Shown here piece by piece: positions 42,201 to 52,775 of a stretch of 64,000 bases of DNA. Made by a program: the position numbers and the translations under genes. Within the stretch, counting starts at the first letter, position 1. Every line of letters starts with the position of its first letter. The notes beneath the pieces are model-generated. The model had not been told where the DNA came from. It did no database searches and saw only the letters and a list, made by a program, of their open reading frames with translations. Source of the DNA: Lepidostoma basale (Eukaryota; Arthropoda; Insecta; Trichoptera; Lepidostomatidae); NCBI GenBank assembly GCA_022606425.2, contig JAHDVF020000240.1:310001-374000 (forward strand), read 5' to 3'.

Positions 42201-42944
42201 CATCTAAATTAATATTTGTGGTATTGTTTTGTCAAAATAGATTTTTTTTCCTTATTCGTAAATTCGTTTATACACTTTGGTATATAAATGTAGACTCTTC
42301 CGAAATTATATCACTTTTCCTGTTAGAATGGCTCAATATTTCGAATTGCACAACTCATTATGAAATAACAGAAAATTCCTTCGGAAAACAGAGTAAAACG
42401 AGTCGTGACTAAAATTATTTTATTTGCCGTCTAAACACAAGTTTCTTATAATACTCGAGTATGTGTGTGTGGGGAGCGTTATTATTATAAACATTCTAAT
42501 ACACACACAATAACGTGTGTCTGTGCAAACAATAAGTCCGTCTGGATCACCGGGTTAGTAATAAAGAGTAACGGGACAGGAAAAGTGCCAAGGTCTCACT
42601 CACTCACATGCCTCTGTATGGTTGCGTCTCCTTCTAAAATATCAAACGTACGTCGTAGAATTACAACTTGTAATTTGACCCGTTATATATGAAGGTGTTG
42701 ATATAAAATTTCCACGATTTTCCAATACGGAGTCGAAGCCATAAAGGAAGCAATAAAAATGCGATTTAAATCCATTTTGTTTTGATTTATTACGTAATTA
42801 TTATAATTCTGCTGTTTATGGAAGCAAAGTCTGGAATGTTGAGCGAATAAAAGGAATGAAGTTATACATAATAAAACCTGCGAATGCTTGTTTATTTATT
42901 TTATTTTGTTTTATTTAAACAAGAGCGAAATATTTGTCAAATAC
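42201..42944. other. unassigned sequence
   Basis: Short frames only; a GTGTGTGTGG/ACACACACA stretch near 42465-42515 is low complexity. Confidence 0.4.
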
Positions 42945-43250
42945 CGTTTTCTGGACCATGGTAGGCGAAAAGCCAATCAGAGAACAAGTCGCTAGACCCA
43001 AATGACTGTGGATCGATACACACTGAGACGGAACCCAACCTGCATCGCTCAGGGCGTACAAGACTGGTCCCCTATGGGGAGAAAGAGGAAGCGAGGCAGA
43101 CCTAGAGCTACCTGGAGAAGAGCTGTGCAGGACGAGGTCAAAGTAGCAGGCTACACTTGGGGTGATGTTAGGCATCAGGCATACGATAGAGTCGGATGGA
43201 GAAGGCTCCTTGAGGTCCTATACACCGCGGAGGTGTGACAGGACGAGAAG
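42945..43250 (+). mobile_element. LINE C-terminal fragment (RKWLWIGHTLRR family)
   Basis: Frame 43002-43238 encodes PMGRKRKRGRPRATWRRAVQ, DEVKVAGYTWGDVRHQAYDR and VGWRRLLEVLY, ending in a stop, then a GAAGAAGAAAG-rich tail. The upstream WIGHTLRR part is frameshifted. Confidence 0.8.
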
Positions 43251-43563
43251 AAGAAAGAAGAAAAGACATACATAGTATATATGACACAATTGTGTAATAT
43301 TTTAGATTTACTTAAGGCGTTAACACTGTGGAATTCCATAATGACGATTTTTTTATGAACTAAAACACTTTTTTCCACATTTGAGTTTATTTTTCGTGTG
43401 CTGTACCTCGCCCTCACTCAAGCCATGTCTCCGCAGGACGCTATTGCACTGACTCATTCATGTGTTCCAAGGTTCTGTTCCTGGATTTCTCTCTCTCTGA
43501 TTGTTCTGATTCTTTTGAACTCTGGATTGTTGACGAGGAAGACTCACAGCCAAAATTCTAATT

Positions 43564-43652
43564 GTGGTCTAGTGGTCTAGGGCCTCTGTGTGGTCTAGTG
43601 GTCTCCGTTTTATCTCTATTTACTATGTGGTCTGGTGGTCTTTGGTGTGGTG
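43564..43652. repeat. short minisatellite
   Basis: Three copies of TGTGGTCTAGTGGTCT (the last with TGTGGTCTGGTGGTCT), separated by 10-20 bases. Confidence 0.8.
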
Positions 43653-43679
43653 TTGAATTCGCATGATAATAAAATGGCG

Positions 43680-43935
43680 ATAGATTAGCTACCTATCCAT
43701 GTTCTATCATTGCGGAGAATATGACCCAAATATGCCATCTTTCTAGTATTTATAATAAGCAACAATTCTCTTTCTACTGTAGCTCTATGTAACACCTCAT
43801 TGTTGGTGACCATGTCAGTCCAAAGGATCCGCAACATTCTGCGATGGAGCCACATTACAAATGCTTCTATACGGTTCATTGTGTTCACTTTGAGAGTCGA
43901 GGTCTCCACTCCGTAAAGTATAAGAATATGGACCT
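43680..43935 (-). mobile_element. LINE C-terminal fragment
   Basis: The minus-strand frame 43909-43685 encodes NRIEAFVMWLHRRMLRILWT, DMVTNNEVLHRA and KMAYLGHILRND, the tail of an RTE-like LINE related to 50245-50715. Confidence 0.8.
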
Positions 43936-44469
43936 ATAGCATTTAACCATTCTCTGTCTCAATTTTAAGTTGATTACATATTTACAAGATTACATATTTT
44001 TAATTATTTTGAAACTAGTGGTTATTATATATAATTAGCGAATTTTTTATTTGACTTATCTGTATGCTAATGTCAAGGAAACATTTATCATTATTATCAG
44101 AATATCTAAGAATTCCCACAATCGCTTTAAGTCGTATTCTTTAAATAAACTTCACCCAATTAACAATAGATGTAATCACAACCGATTTCGGCTATGATAT
44201 AAGTACCAAACACAACACAGATAAAATATTGTATCGCGCTTAGTTATATGTATTAACAAATTTTGAAGCCAACAAGCTAACCGCAATTTTCGTTCCAAAT
44301 TCAAATTCGATTTAAAAAATATAAATATTTTTTGACATTTGTTAATTTTAATGCCTATTCCATTATAAGCTTATATTTGCGAGATCTCTTGCGTATACGT
44401 AGTATATGAAATTTAATGTATTTTTAGGAAGCCATAACTGTTAGATATAGTATCCTTCTTAATTTTCTT
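43936..44469. other. unassigned AT-rich sequence
   Basis: No recognisable element. Confidence 0.4.
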
Positions 44470-44590
44470 TTTATAGATCTGACGATCTGTGGCATAGAAA
44501 TCATGTCTCCTCGGATGATGAGGAACAGCTGTTCCTCCATCTCTTAGGTGGTCTTCCAGGTGGACGACGGTGTCCGGAGGGGATATCGTA
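44470..44590 (-). mobile_element. LINE 3'-end fragment
   Basis: GATCTGACGATCTGTGGCAT and CATCTCTTAGGTGGTCTTCC match 46655-46770. Confidence 0.5.
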
Positions 44591-44964
44591 AGTGTGAAAA
44601 TTTGGTATACTACTATAATTAATACAGTTTATTTATAATAAACATGCATTTATTTATTTAAGGGAAATTATTTTTGTTTTTTATTAAATTAAATAACCGA
44701 ATTTGTGGTAAAATACGAAGTATCTTTTAATTTTATTTAATTGCTTCAATCATTGATCACGTGATCGTTTTTTCAAACTACAAATAAATATACAACAAAA
44801 TATACTCATAATGTATAAAACCAAATTTTAAACAGGTATGTTTTAAATTTGAATTTAGAAATGAAATGAAATTTTGTTTTTTCATATTTCTTCATTCGTT
44901 GAAAAAAAGAATAAAACATTTTCTAATCATTTTTATCAGTTTAGTTTTCATAGGAAATAGTTTT

Positions 44965-45175
44965 CACGAGGAAAACATGGCATGACCAAATTAATCAAAT
45001 TTTAAAGGTTGGTCATATGGTCATGTTAGAAGTCGGAAGAATCAACTTGCTTGTATGACTCGCTGTATAAATGTGGAGGAAGCTAGAGAGGTGTGCCAGG
45101 ATAGAGTAGTGTGGCGGTTCATTCTCTCTGCCTACCCCTACGGCTTAAAGGGGTGATGGTTTGTTTGTTTGTAGT
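44965..45175 (+). mobile_element. RTE-like LINE 3' end
   Basis: CACGAGGAAAACATGGCATG (RRKTWHD) to CTACGGCTTAAAGGGGTGAT and a GTTTGTTTGTTTG tail. A 9-bp internal repeat (GGTCATATGGTCATG) is present. Confidence 0.8.
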
Positions 45176-46074
45176 TTTCATATTTATTATTTTTTATAAT
45201 TTATTGTAAGTTTGCGAGCTTTTTTTGATAAGCTTCACATTTCTAAATAAAGTTTCCTCCATAATTTTGATTATCCATAGTATGCGACCGAGATGTATTG
45301 AATAATATAAGCATAGCAAATTTAATATGTACCAATATAATAATCGGTCACGCTTGCCAATAAAGTATCGTATTGGTACAATATAAACAAAACAATAAAA
45401 TATGTAGGTACCTATTCAATCACAATGGATAAAAACGTTAGATTTTTTTCACTATAGTGAATAAGCATTTTATATATCGTTTGTATACGGTGACCCAAAA
45501 GAAAATACAGATTGATTACTAGTTGATTGTATTCATGGCTTTTTGTTTCTATAAAATAACATAATAAAACTTGCATAATCAATATTTTAAAAATATTAAC
45601 AGTTTCCTGAATAATGATGTTCACCTGCAAATGCAATTTTATAAGTGGTATTACAAATGCGTATATATCATATATTATCACAGTTAGTATAAGCATTATT
45701 TTTCTCTTGAGTATCATTAATTATCATGAAGATAATATCTGCTATGATTTGCTAAAAACCGTAAAACACTTTTTCATTTAATTAATTATTAAAACTTCAA
45801 AAGCTTTACAGTTTAACAATCCAATACACACACCTGTGTGATGCACTTTGAAAACATATTTTTAGAAAGAGAAAAAAAGTAATTATTCATTTTATTTATT
45901 TCTTTAAAAAATATGTTTTTTTATTCTCAAAATACAGAATATTTTTAAATAATAGATGTACTTTGAAGACATAACTGAACTTCAGGGCTGTGTGCCCTGT
46001 ACAACTAAACACAATATATAATATATTTAAAACATTTAGCAAAATGTGTTATTCAATCATCGTAAAAAATATAT
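45176..46074. other. unassigned AT-rich sequence
   Basis: A minus-strand 101-codon frame (45412-45717) is hydrophobic and AT-rich with no recognised features; likely chance. Confidence 0.4.
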
Positions 46075-46080
46075 ATATTT

Positions 46081-46265
46081 GTAATTAATACGAACGAAAA
46101 CGTCAGTTTTCTAGAAGTTTTATTATATTTTATGGGAATGTAATAACATGTTTCGTCCTTCTAAAGCATTATCAAATGATAATGCCTTAGAAGGACGAAA
46201 CATGTCATTCCCATAAAATATAATAAAACTTCTAGAAAACTGACGTATTCATTCTTATTAATTAT
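46081..46265. repeat. foldback repeat, family A, near-perfect
   Basis: Left arm AACGTCAGTTTTCTAGAAGT through TTTATGGGAATG; right arm the same inverted, ending AACTTCTAGAAAACTGACG in order. The centre is the ribozyme-like motif on both strands sharing CAAATGATAATG. Plus copy: GCCTTAGAAGGACGAAACAT then GTC. Confidence 0.85.
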
Positions 46266-46478
46266 TATTTATGGAGTTTTAAGAAACAGTAAATATATAT
46301 TTGTATTTAATGTTGGTGAAAACTTCCGTTTTCTACAAGAGGTATTATATTATATGCGAATACATGCTGTGCCTTGCTAGGGTATTATCAAATGTAGGGA
46401 GGCGCAAAATTATCAAATGTGTATGCGTTTATATACCAAAGTAAACGAACCAGAATAAGGTAATGAATGCCCTAGTAG

Positions 46479-46640
46479 TCGGGTGGTGGTCTAGGGGACA
46501 GAACGCTTACCTCTTGATCGAGGAAACTTTGATTCAAGCCTGGATTCAAACCTGGATTCGACTCGATTCGTTTTTCATAATAACGAGCTTTTTCAGCTCA
46601 GATTGATTGCTTTAAATCCTTGTAACTAAGAAAAGTCCTA
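46479..46640 (+). mobile_element. tRNA-derived SINE1, copy 2
   Basis: CGGGTGGTGGTCTAGGGGAC and GATTCAAGCCTGG are the two promoter boxes; the body CATAATAACGAGCTTTTTCA follows. GGATTCAAACCTGGATTCG is a local duplication of the box B region. The tail is diverged. Confidence 0.75.
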
Positions 46641-46654
46641 GAAAACGAATGCTT

Positions 46655-46770
46655 TCATCTTCTTCTTCTTTTAATAGATCTGACGATCTGTGACACAGAA
46701 ATCATGTCTCGTCGGATGATGAGGTCCAGCTGTCCTTCCATCTCTTAGACAGTCTTCCAGATGGACGGTG
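46655..46770 (-). mobile_element. LINE 3'-end fragment
   Basis: TTCTTCTTCTTTTAATAGAT starts a (GAA)n-tailed LINE 3' end; the minus strand later encodes GRPR-like residues (complement of AGACAGTCTTCC). Confidence 0.5.
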
Positions 46771-46792
46771 TTATAAGAAGTTTTACATCATT

Positions 46793-46990
46793 ATTAAATA
46801 TAATTTTTATATATGGCCCAGGCATAGAGGGCTCCCTCCGCTTACCCGAAGCTGTTATAGGCGCAACGGCCCCTTTCGTCAGCTTCACTCGTGCACTCCC
46901 TAGGCCCGTCCCCCAGCCTTGCGGGACTTACGTTAAAATAATAATAATAATAATAATTTTATCTCCTCCCTCCCTCCAGTGCCTCCTGCC
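46793..46990. other. GC-rich pocket with (AAT)n run
   Basis: TCCCTCCGCTTACCCGAAGC to CCCCCAGCCTTGCGGGACTT, followed by an ATAATAATAATAATAA run. Not recognised; possibly a SINE or a decayed coding piece. Confidence 0.35.
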
Positions 46991-47169
46991 GTGCATTATT
47001 TCTTTTTTATTATTTCTCTAACATATGTTATTTATGTATCAATTGTGTATTTTATATTGCTGTTGTATTGCTATGTGTGTACGGCGAGACATCGAAGGAG
47101 AGAAGTGTAGCTTAAATGAGGTCTGGGTCCCCCTTGGTTGCAAATATACATATAATAACAAGGTATATT

Positions 47170-47390
47170 ATTGTAAACAACACAAACGGAATTAGAAATA
47201 GAAGAAGACCAAAAAAACGTAACATGATCAAATCAATCGAATATTCAATGTCGGCCGCGTGAAGTGTCGGAAAATCCACGACGGATGAATGTTAAGAAAG
47301 CTAGAAAAGTATGTCAGAAAAGAACAGTGTGACGGTCAATTCTTTCTTTGAACCCCTTCGGGGAGACAATGTGATGGATAGAAAGCTAGT
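47170..47390 (+). mobile_element. RTE-like LINE 3' end, decayed
   Basis: GAAGACCAAAAAAACGTAAC to CTTCGGGGAGACAATGTGAT; a ~20-bp internal deletion is present compared with 15865-16262. Confidence 0.7.
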
Positions 47391-47649
47391 TTTTTTTTGG
47401 TATTTATTATTATTATATACTATCCCTAATACGAGCGAAAATATCCACTCATAATTAGTGGAGTATTACCCAGGTCGTTTTCGGAATGGAACCCGTATGT
47501 TGAACAAGAACAGGCGTTCTGTGTCCCAGACAACCACTCCGATCTCTTGACAATATACTTTTTTCTGTATTCCGCTACATATGATTTTTTGAAGATTTAA
47601 TGTTTTTTCTGTTTAAATAAAAACACTGTTAAATAATGTTTCTTTCAAA

Positions 47650-47703
47650 ATTGTCTCGACAGCTGTTTCGCTAACCGATTTTAGCATCGTCAGGTGTTAC
47701 AAT
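47650..47703 (-). ncRNA. hammerhead ribozyme, family D (most canonical copy)
   Basis: On the minus strand: CTGACGA (plus complement 47687-47693), unpaired T, perfect helix II GCTAA/TTAGC, GAAAC (plus 47665-47669), AGCT, GTC, with cleavage expected between plus bases 47657 and 47658. Distal stem I ATTGT/ACAAT closes the structure at 47650-47654 and 47699-47703. Every core position matches the hammerhead consensus. If transcribed from this strand it should be able to self-cleave, alone or as a dimer because stem III is only CAGCTG. It is a single copy without an inverted partner. Confidence 0.75.
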
Positions 47704-48186
47704 GAACTTATGAGTTGATTGTAAGATTGATCGTTTAAGAAACACGTACTAGTATTTTCGAAACACCACGTTTATCAAAATATACCCACTACTAAAAAAA
47801 TCCTTGTAATGGTTTTTCGATACTATGCACCATGTAATTACGTATAATTATCTTTACATTACCTCACTGATGAATTGTTCTTGAGATTTTTTGTCATTGT
47901 TTCCAAAAATATGCACATTTTATATAAGAATGCTATTTCATAATCATATAAATTTACAAAGGTTTATACGATTCAACCTTAAGAAAAAAAATTTAATGCT
48001 TTAAAAGACGATGTTTAAAGTACCTAAGTACTCCGCCTTACGTTTAGGTTGGTGTATTAATAATTATTAAACCCTTTGTGGTGTACATGAATAAATAAAT
48101 TATTTTGGTCGAAACACCATGATACCTTAACTTTTTAAACTGTTAAATTAAATAACTTTATTTTTGTATCCCGATTGTATTTTATT

Positions 48187-48237
48187 TTACGCGACAGCCG
48201 TTTCATCAACCTATGTTGACATCATCAGGTGTTATAA
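48187..48237 (-). ncRNA. hammerhead motif, family D (complete core)
   Basis: On the minus strand: CTGATGA (plus 48222-48228), T, helix II GTCAAC/GTTGAT, GAAAC, GGCT, GTC. Core intact; stem III CGGCTG is no longer a perfect palindrome. Confidence 0.7.
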
Positions 48238-48378
48238 TACAATAATATATCAAATATCACATTTTCGTGATTTTTCGAATCTTTGTGTGCATTTGTTCCT
48301 ATGTTAGTTTGAATAATTTATTTTATATAATTTTGAAGTTCTTGCTTTGAAATTGAGTTAGGTACCTAAATATTTTAA

Positions 48379-48428
48379 TTAACACCTGATGATGTTTACA
48401 TAGGTTGATGAAACAGCAGTCGTGTCAA
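48379..48428 (+). ncRNA. hammerhead motif, family D (complete core)
   Basis: CTGATGA at 48386-48392, T, helix II GTTTAC/GTTGAT (weakened), GAAAC, AGCA, GTC. It is the inverted partner of 48187-48237. Confidence 0.6.
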
Positions 48429-48496
48429 ATAAAATACATTTGTGATACAAAAACAAAGTTATTTAATTTAACAGTTTAAAATAAATTAAAAAAGAT

Positions 48497-48642
48497 GAGG
48501 TTCGCAACCCATCACACCGCGTCTCTCGCGGGGGCGAAAAGAGAAGGATGGAGTGCCGCATTGATTAAAGTGTGGCGGTCCATTTTTTCTGCCTACCCTT
48601 ACGGGGAGACGGCGTGATGGTTAGTAAGTAAGTAAGTAAGTA
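48497..48642 (+). mobile_element. SINE-like unit with LINE 3' tail, copy 3 (full length)
   Basis: Begins GAGGTTCGCAACCCATCACA, middle GGGGCGAAAAGAGAAGGATG, then the LINE-derived 3' end GTGGCGGTCCATTTTTTCTG and GGCGTGATGG with a (TTAG/TAAG)n tail. About 145 bp, the most complete copy. Confidence 0.75.
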
Positions 48643-48834
48643 AAATAAATAAATGAATTAAACAAGTTCAAGAATTTGGGCACTATCAAACATGAATGAT
48701 TAATTGTCATAAATATAATGCAATTATAAAACTGGTCATAAGAAAAAAAACAATGCATTAGTTCAACTAAGGAATTTATTACAAAATTCTTTGGTTTTTT
48801 TACGTAAAAAAAATATTAATTAAAAATATTTGAA

Positions 48835-48990
48835 TATCGAATTTTAAAGATCGGCCATGCTAGAAGTCGGAAGAATTGACGTGCGTGTATTACTCGCTGT
48901 ATGAATGTGGAGGACTAGAGACGTGTATCAGGATCGAGTAGTGTGGGGGTCCATTCTCTCTGCCTACCCCTTCGACGTGATGGTTTGTTG
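48835..48990 (+). mobile_element. RTE-like LINE 3' terminus, (GTT)n tail subtype
   Basis: GATCGGCCATGCTAGAAGTC to CTACCCCTTCGACGTGATGG and a TTTGTTGTTGTTG tail. Confidence 0.8.
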
Positions 48991-50244
48991 TTGTTGAATA
49001 TTTCACTAATCGGATTTTTTAAAGACTTTATTGTTAGTATGTCTCACACAATATTTTTTTATACAATTAAAGGTAAGGTTTTTTTTTAAATCACGACAAA
49101 ACAAATCAATCGATTTTATTATAAATCATTATAATTTAGACACGAGAATTCTTTTAACGTAAAAAAAACTCGTTGAAGGACTTCTAAAAATAGTGTTTTC
49201 AAGCGCATTTCTTTTTCATCGAGATATTTTCTATTAAAACTTGTTTTGGGACTTCTTGTGACATTGAAAAATAATTAATAACGTTCTATATTGATGATAT
49301 TTTTTATTTTAAATGGATACATCAAGAATACAAAAAAAAATACCGCAATATCGGCACACTTGTTTAAGCCGAATTCGGACGTTTTAAAATGTATTGTATG
49401 GTGAATTGTTTTTTTTTTTTTCATATACCCATCCGTTAGTCGACCAATCTTCGAACAACAAGCAAACTCTGGTTGCATGCCGAGTTATCTGCGATCTCCA
49501 ATTAAAGAGATCTACTGAAAGTAGATTAAAGCTCTTAGTAAAAGTTGGCTTCGCGGCACAAGAGAAATAAGAGCGCATTAAAAACGAAACTATTGCGCTG
49601 ATTTCGTTTTGAGCGAAAACATTTGTTTAACGGAAGTTGTGATGGTGTGTGGCCCGTTAATATCAATACGTTTTCACCCACACATGCAAACTTACATGTT
49701 GACTTTATAATTTGAAGAAGATTGACAAATAATATCACGTTTTTTATTTTGTATAATGATCGGTTTCGCAAACATCGTTTTCATCGATAGACCGGTGTGA
49801 ATAAATACGTTCTTCAAATATGTATAAATAACACACGCCATTTTTTTTCGAGTACACAGAGAGAGAATAGAACACCAAGTTCTTCTATAATAATAATATG
49901 CTAACTTTAAATGTGCCGTCTTTGTCGTGTGATCACCTTAAGAGCGTATAAAAGTTGTCATGGACCTTTGATTTCATACAAGATTTCGTTCACGAATATC
50001 GATTTTTTGACTTCTAAGTGGCTCGTACCATATCTTTAATCTCGCGTTCTTTTCATTTTCATGTTTCTACATTATATTTCTTTCTTTATGACATTCTATT
50101 TTTTTTCCGAAGTTCGATAATTTATTACATAACCCTTTACTACTCTTAAGTTTAAGATATACGAGTATACTTTTTAATCCCGCTTTTGATACCGATTCAT
50201 CTTGGTGATGTGCTGAGAAAAGATCAGAATAGATCCTTTCTTAT
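48991..50244. other. unassigned sequence
   Basis: Short minus-strand frames at 49275-49771 overlap one another; none recognised. A hairpin-like stretch near 49750-49790 was considered as a hammerhead and rejected. Confidence 0.35.
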
Positions 50245-50715
50245 TCTTCAAATGCCCTGTAGGTTCCCCCCAACGTTGGCGATCACCTCGGTGAACCCAT
50301 CCCTGTCCTGCGCCGCTCGAAACAGCTCCTCCACACTTCGGATGCCGGTCCACTCCCTTATGTTTCGCTGCCAGGACATCTGTCTCCTATCAGGCCCTCG
50401 GCGTCCCTCAATTTTCCCCTCCAATATCAGTTGGAGAAGGTGGTACTTTTCCCGACGCAGTACATGATCCAGATGTGAAATCTTCTGAACCTTGATAGTT
50501 CAACAGTTAATAGTTCAAGATAACAACAGTTCTCTGTCAATTCTAGTTCGCCTCAGGACTTCGGTATTGGTAACCATGTCTGTCCAGGGAATTCTGAGCT
50601 TTCGGCGATAGAGCCACATTTCAAATGCTTCCATTTCGTGCATTGGGTTGACTTTAAAGGTCCACGTTACACATCCATACAATAAAACAGACTACACATA
50701 GCATTTGATCATTCT
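50245..50715 (-). mobile_element. LINE C-terminal fragment
   Basis: The minus strand encodes, in broken frames, a tail with HxLRREKYHLLQLILEGKIE and GRRGPDRRQMSWQRNIREWT, then EELFRAAQDRDGFTEVIANV. Same family as 36290-36605 and, further upstream, 43680-43935 (WLYRRKLRIPWTDMVTNTEV). The plus-strand frame 50186-50467 is its shadow. Confidence 0.8.
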
Positions 50716-51540
50716 CTAGCAAAGTTTTAGATTCGTTTTCTTACAAAGATCCTTTGACTTTTGTTTGTTTTAGTCAAGAGTGTTGCTCAAAGAGACATAC
50801 CGATTGAATGTAGTGCTTCTGACGCTATCGAATGGGTGCAAATCATTTATAATATTTCAATTTGTCTTAATAGCAAGTTATAATATTTTTATATTATAAT
50901 ATATAACATAATGTGTTTTTATTTTTAAATTTAGTTTGTGAAATTTTAAAAAACAATTAGGTATTTAAATAATGACATTATATTTTAAAACCAATTGGGA
51001 CCAAATGAACACAAAATCTAAATAATACATTAAGAATTAAGCACAAAAAGATTTTTGCTTCTAATTAAAATCAGAATACAAAACATCGTACAAAAGCAAG
51101 TAAGTGTTTTGTTAGTTTGAATAAGCTTTTTGGTTCCAATTTTGATTTTGAAATCATTTTATAAAATCGCATTTAAAATACATCATTCTTTGTAAAAAGC
51201 AAATTTAGAATTAAGTGCTTGTATTTAATATTTATGTTAGTTTTAATATTAGGCATATACTTATAGCGTCAAAAAAGCGACGGTCTAACGAAGTAACATC
51301 TAAATTTCGCACGTTGTAAACCAATACAAATCTGGTGGGATTAGTGTACGCTACAAGGTTATATTTCTTGTGAGCAGCAACTGTATTTATATTAGCTATA
51401 TATATACATTCTATTGTGTATTTTGTATTCTTGCGTAATGCAAATTACATAACCTTACTTCCGTTTCCTTGATTTTTATTTATTTTAAGGAAACGAATAT
51501 ATAACGTGTTGTAAGAAATATAATCTAGAACGAATCTAGT
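50716..51540. other. unassigned AT-rich sequence
   Basis: No recognisable element. Confidence 0.4.
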
Positions 51541-51600
51541 CGATTGTAACACCTCATGATCCTAACATTGATTAGCGAAACAGCTGTCGCGACAATTTCA
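51541..51600 (+). ncRNA. hammerhead motif, family D (one core change)
   Basis: CTCATGA at 51553-51559 (G5 to C), weakened helix II, GAAAC, AGCT, GTC. Stem I ATTGT (51543-51547) pairs with ACAAT (51592-51596), as at 47650. Confidence 0.55.
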
Positions 51601-51805
51601 AAAGAAATATAATCAATTGTGATATTCTATGGTATAGAAGTGTTTTAATTAAACAGTTGAAAACGATTTTTTTTTTTATTTATTTAAACTGATCAAAATA
51701 AAATACGTCCGATGATTTTTTTTATGAAACAAAACAATGTTTTCTTTCAATTTTGAGTTTATTTTTACCGACATATTACAAACCTATATTTTGATATTGT
51801 ATATA

Positions 51806-51860
51806 TCGTTCTCCCGATGATAAAGCTGTAAAACCTTCGAAACACGTCGAGAAAAATAAA
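51806..51860 (+). ncRNA. hammerhead motif, family H
   Basis: CCGATGA at 51814-51820 (U4 to C), helix II AAG/CTT with a long loop, GAAAC at 51839-51843, AC, GTC with cleavage expected after 51848. Stem I TTCTC (51809-51813) pairs perfectly with GAGAA (51849-51853). Confidence 0.5.
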
Positions 51861-51944
51861 CTCAAAAATAAAAAATGCAACGTTTTAATTCATAAATAAT
51901 TCGTCATTATGGAATCCCACAGTTTTAACGATTTAAGTGTAAAG

Positions 51945-52240
51945 ATAAGTGCAGAATTCAAGTATATATACATCTTCCAAAAATTTGGCAGACGTGGTGG
52001 TCGTAAGAAGGGCGGAATGGGGAATGTTGTTAACATAAAGCGATCGCTCAACCCAACCAATGACAGGTCATAAGTCCTGTAAGCGCCTCGGCCACCATAT
52101 TCTGTTCCTAGAAAACAATTTACATCTTCGTCTCTATTGAGATACAATTAATTATCCTCATAAAAAAAAATATTATCCGCAATGGGTAAAATCCAGTATT
52201 TGTCTACAAGAATTTGTATACATTCAAAATGTCATTTTGC
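51945..52240 (+). repeat. family J interspersed repeat, copy 3
   Basis: Shares GGGCGGAATGGGGAATGTTG and CAACCCAACCAATGACAGGT with copies 1 and 2. Its right end CAATGGGTAAAATCCAGTAT then AAGAATTTGTATACATTC is the inverted left end of copy 2. Confidence 0.65.
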
Positions 52241-52274
52241 GAAGTAAAAATATTTTATTTAAAGGAAACTACAA

Positions 52275-52565
52275 TTTATACAATGTCAAATGCCGTTCTC
52301 TGGACCATGGTAGGCGAACAGTCAATAAGAGAACAAGTCGCTAGACGCAAATGGCTGTGAATCAGTCACACACTGAGACCGAACCCAGCCTGCATCGCTC
52401 AGGGCGCACTAGACTGGTCCCGTATGGGGGGAATGAGGAAGCGAGGCAGACCTAGAGCCACCTGGAAAAGAGCCCTGCAGGACGAGGTCAAAGCAGTAGG
52501 CCTCGCTTGGGATGACGTTAGACATCGGGCGTGCGATAGAGTCGGGTGGACAGGACACGAAGTTG
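52275..52565 (+). mobile_element. LINE C-terminal fragment (RKWLWIGHTLRR family)
   Basis: GAACAAGTCGCTAGACGCAA to CTCGCTTGGGATGACGTTAG. One frameshift at the WIGHTLRR position; the 3' end is truncated before the family stop. Confidence 0.75.
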
Positions 52566-52639
52566 AAGAGAGACAATTAATAATAATTTAGGGGGATCAC
52601 TTTTTTAACTTTATAAGGGCAATATCTGATGTATTATAG

Positions 52640-52775
52640 TTATTGTTTCTCGAAAAATAATGTAAAACTTATACGAGTATTTAATAATAGAGGTGAAACA
52701 TGTCAATCCCATAAAATGTAATAAAACTTCTAGAAAGCAGACATTTTCATATGCGTATTAATAAATTAATATTTA
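52640..52775. repeat. family A fragment
   Basis: TATTGTTTCTCGAAAAATAA and GAGGTGAAACATGTCAATCC, AACTTCTAGAAAGCAGACAT. The 5' half of the ribozyme-like centre is deleted. Confidence 0.5.

Larger units (their letters stand above)
48110..48480. repeat. foldback repeat, family D, two-ribozyme form
   Basis: The left arm (AACTGTTAAATTAAATAACT to the motif at 48187-48237, minus) and the right arm (motif at 48379-48428, plus, to AACAAAGTTATTTAATTTAA) are inverted. The middle has TATCACATTTTCGTGATTTT. It has the same plan as 58258-58700. Confidence 0.8.

Noticed and set aside
46679..46720. CTGACGA ... GAAATCATGTC resembling a hammerhead, also at 44481
   Set aside because: It lies within the 3' end of a LINE, helix II would be only TGT/ACA after two extra bases, and it lacks the GAAAC plus palindrome pattern. 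Judged chance.
49745..49795. Minus-strand TCGATGA, AAAC/GTTT hairpin, GAAACCGATC as a hammerhead
   Set aside because: The core needs two changes, there is no palindromic stem III and no repeat copy to support it.
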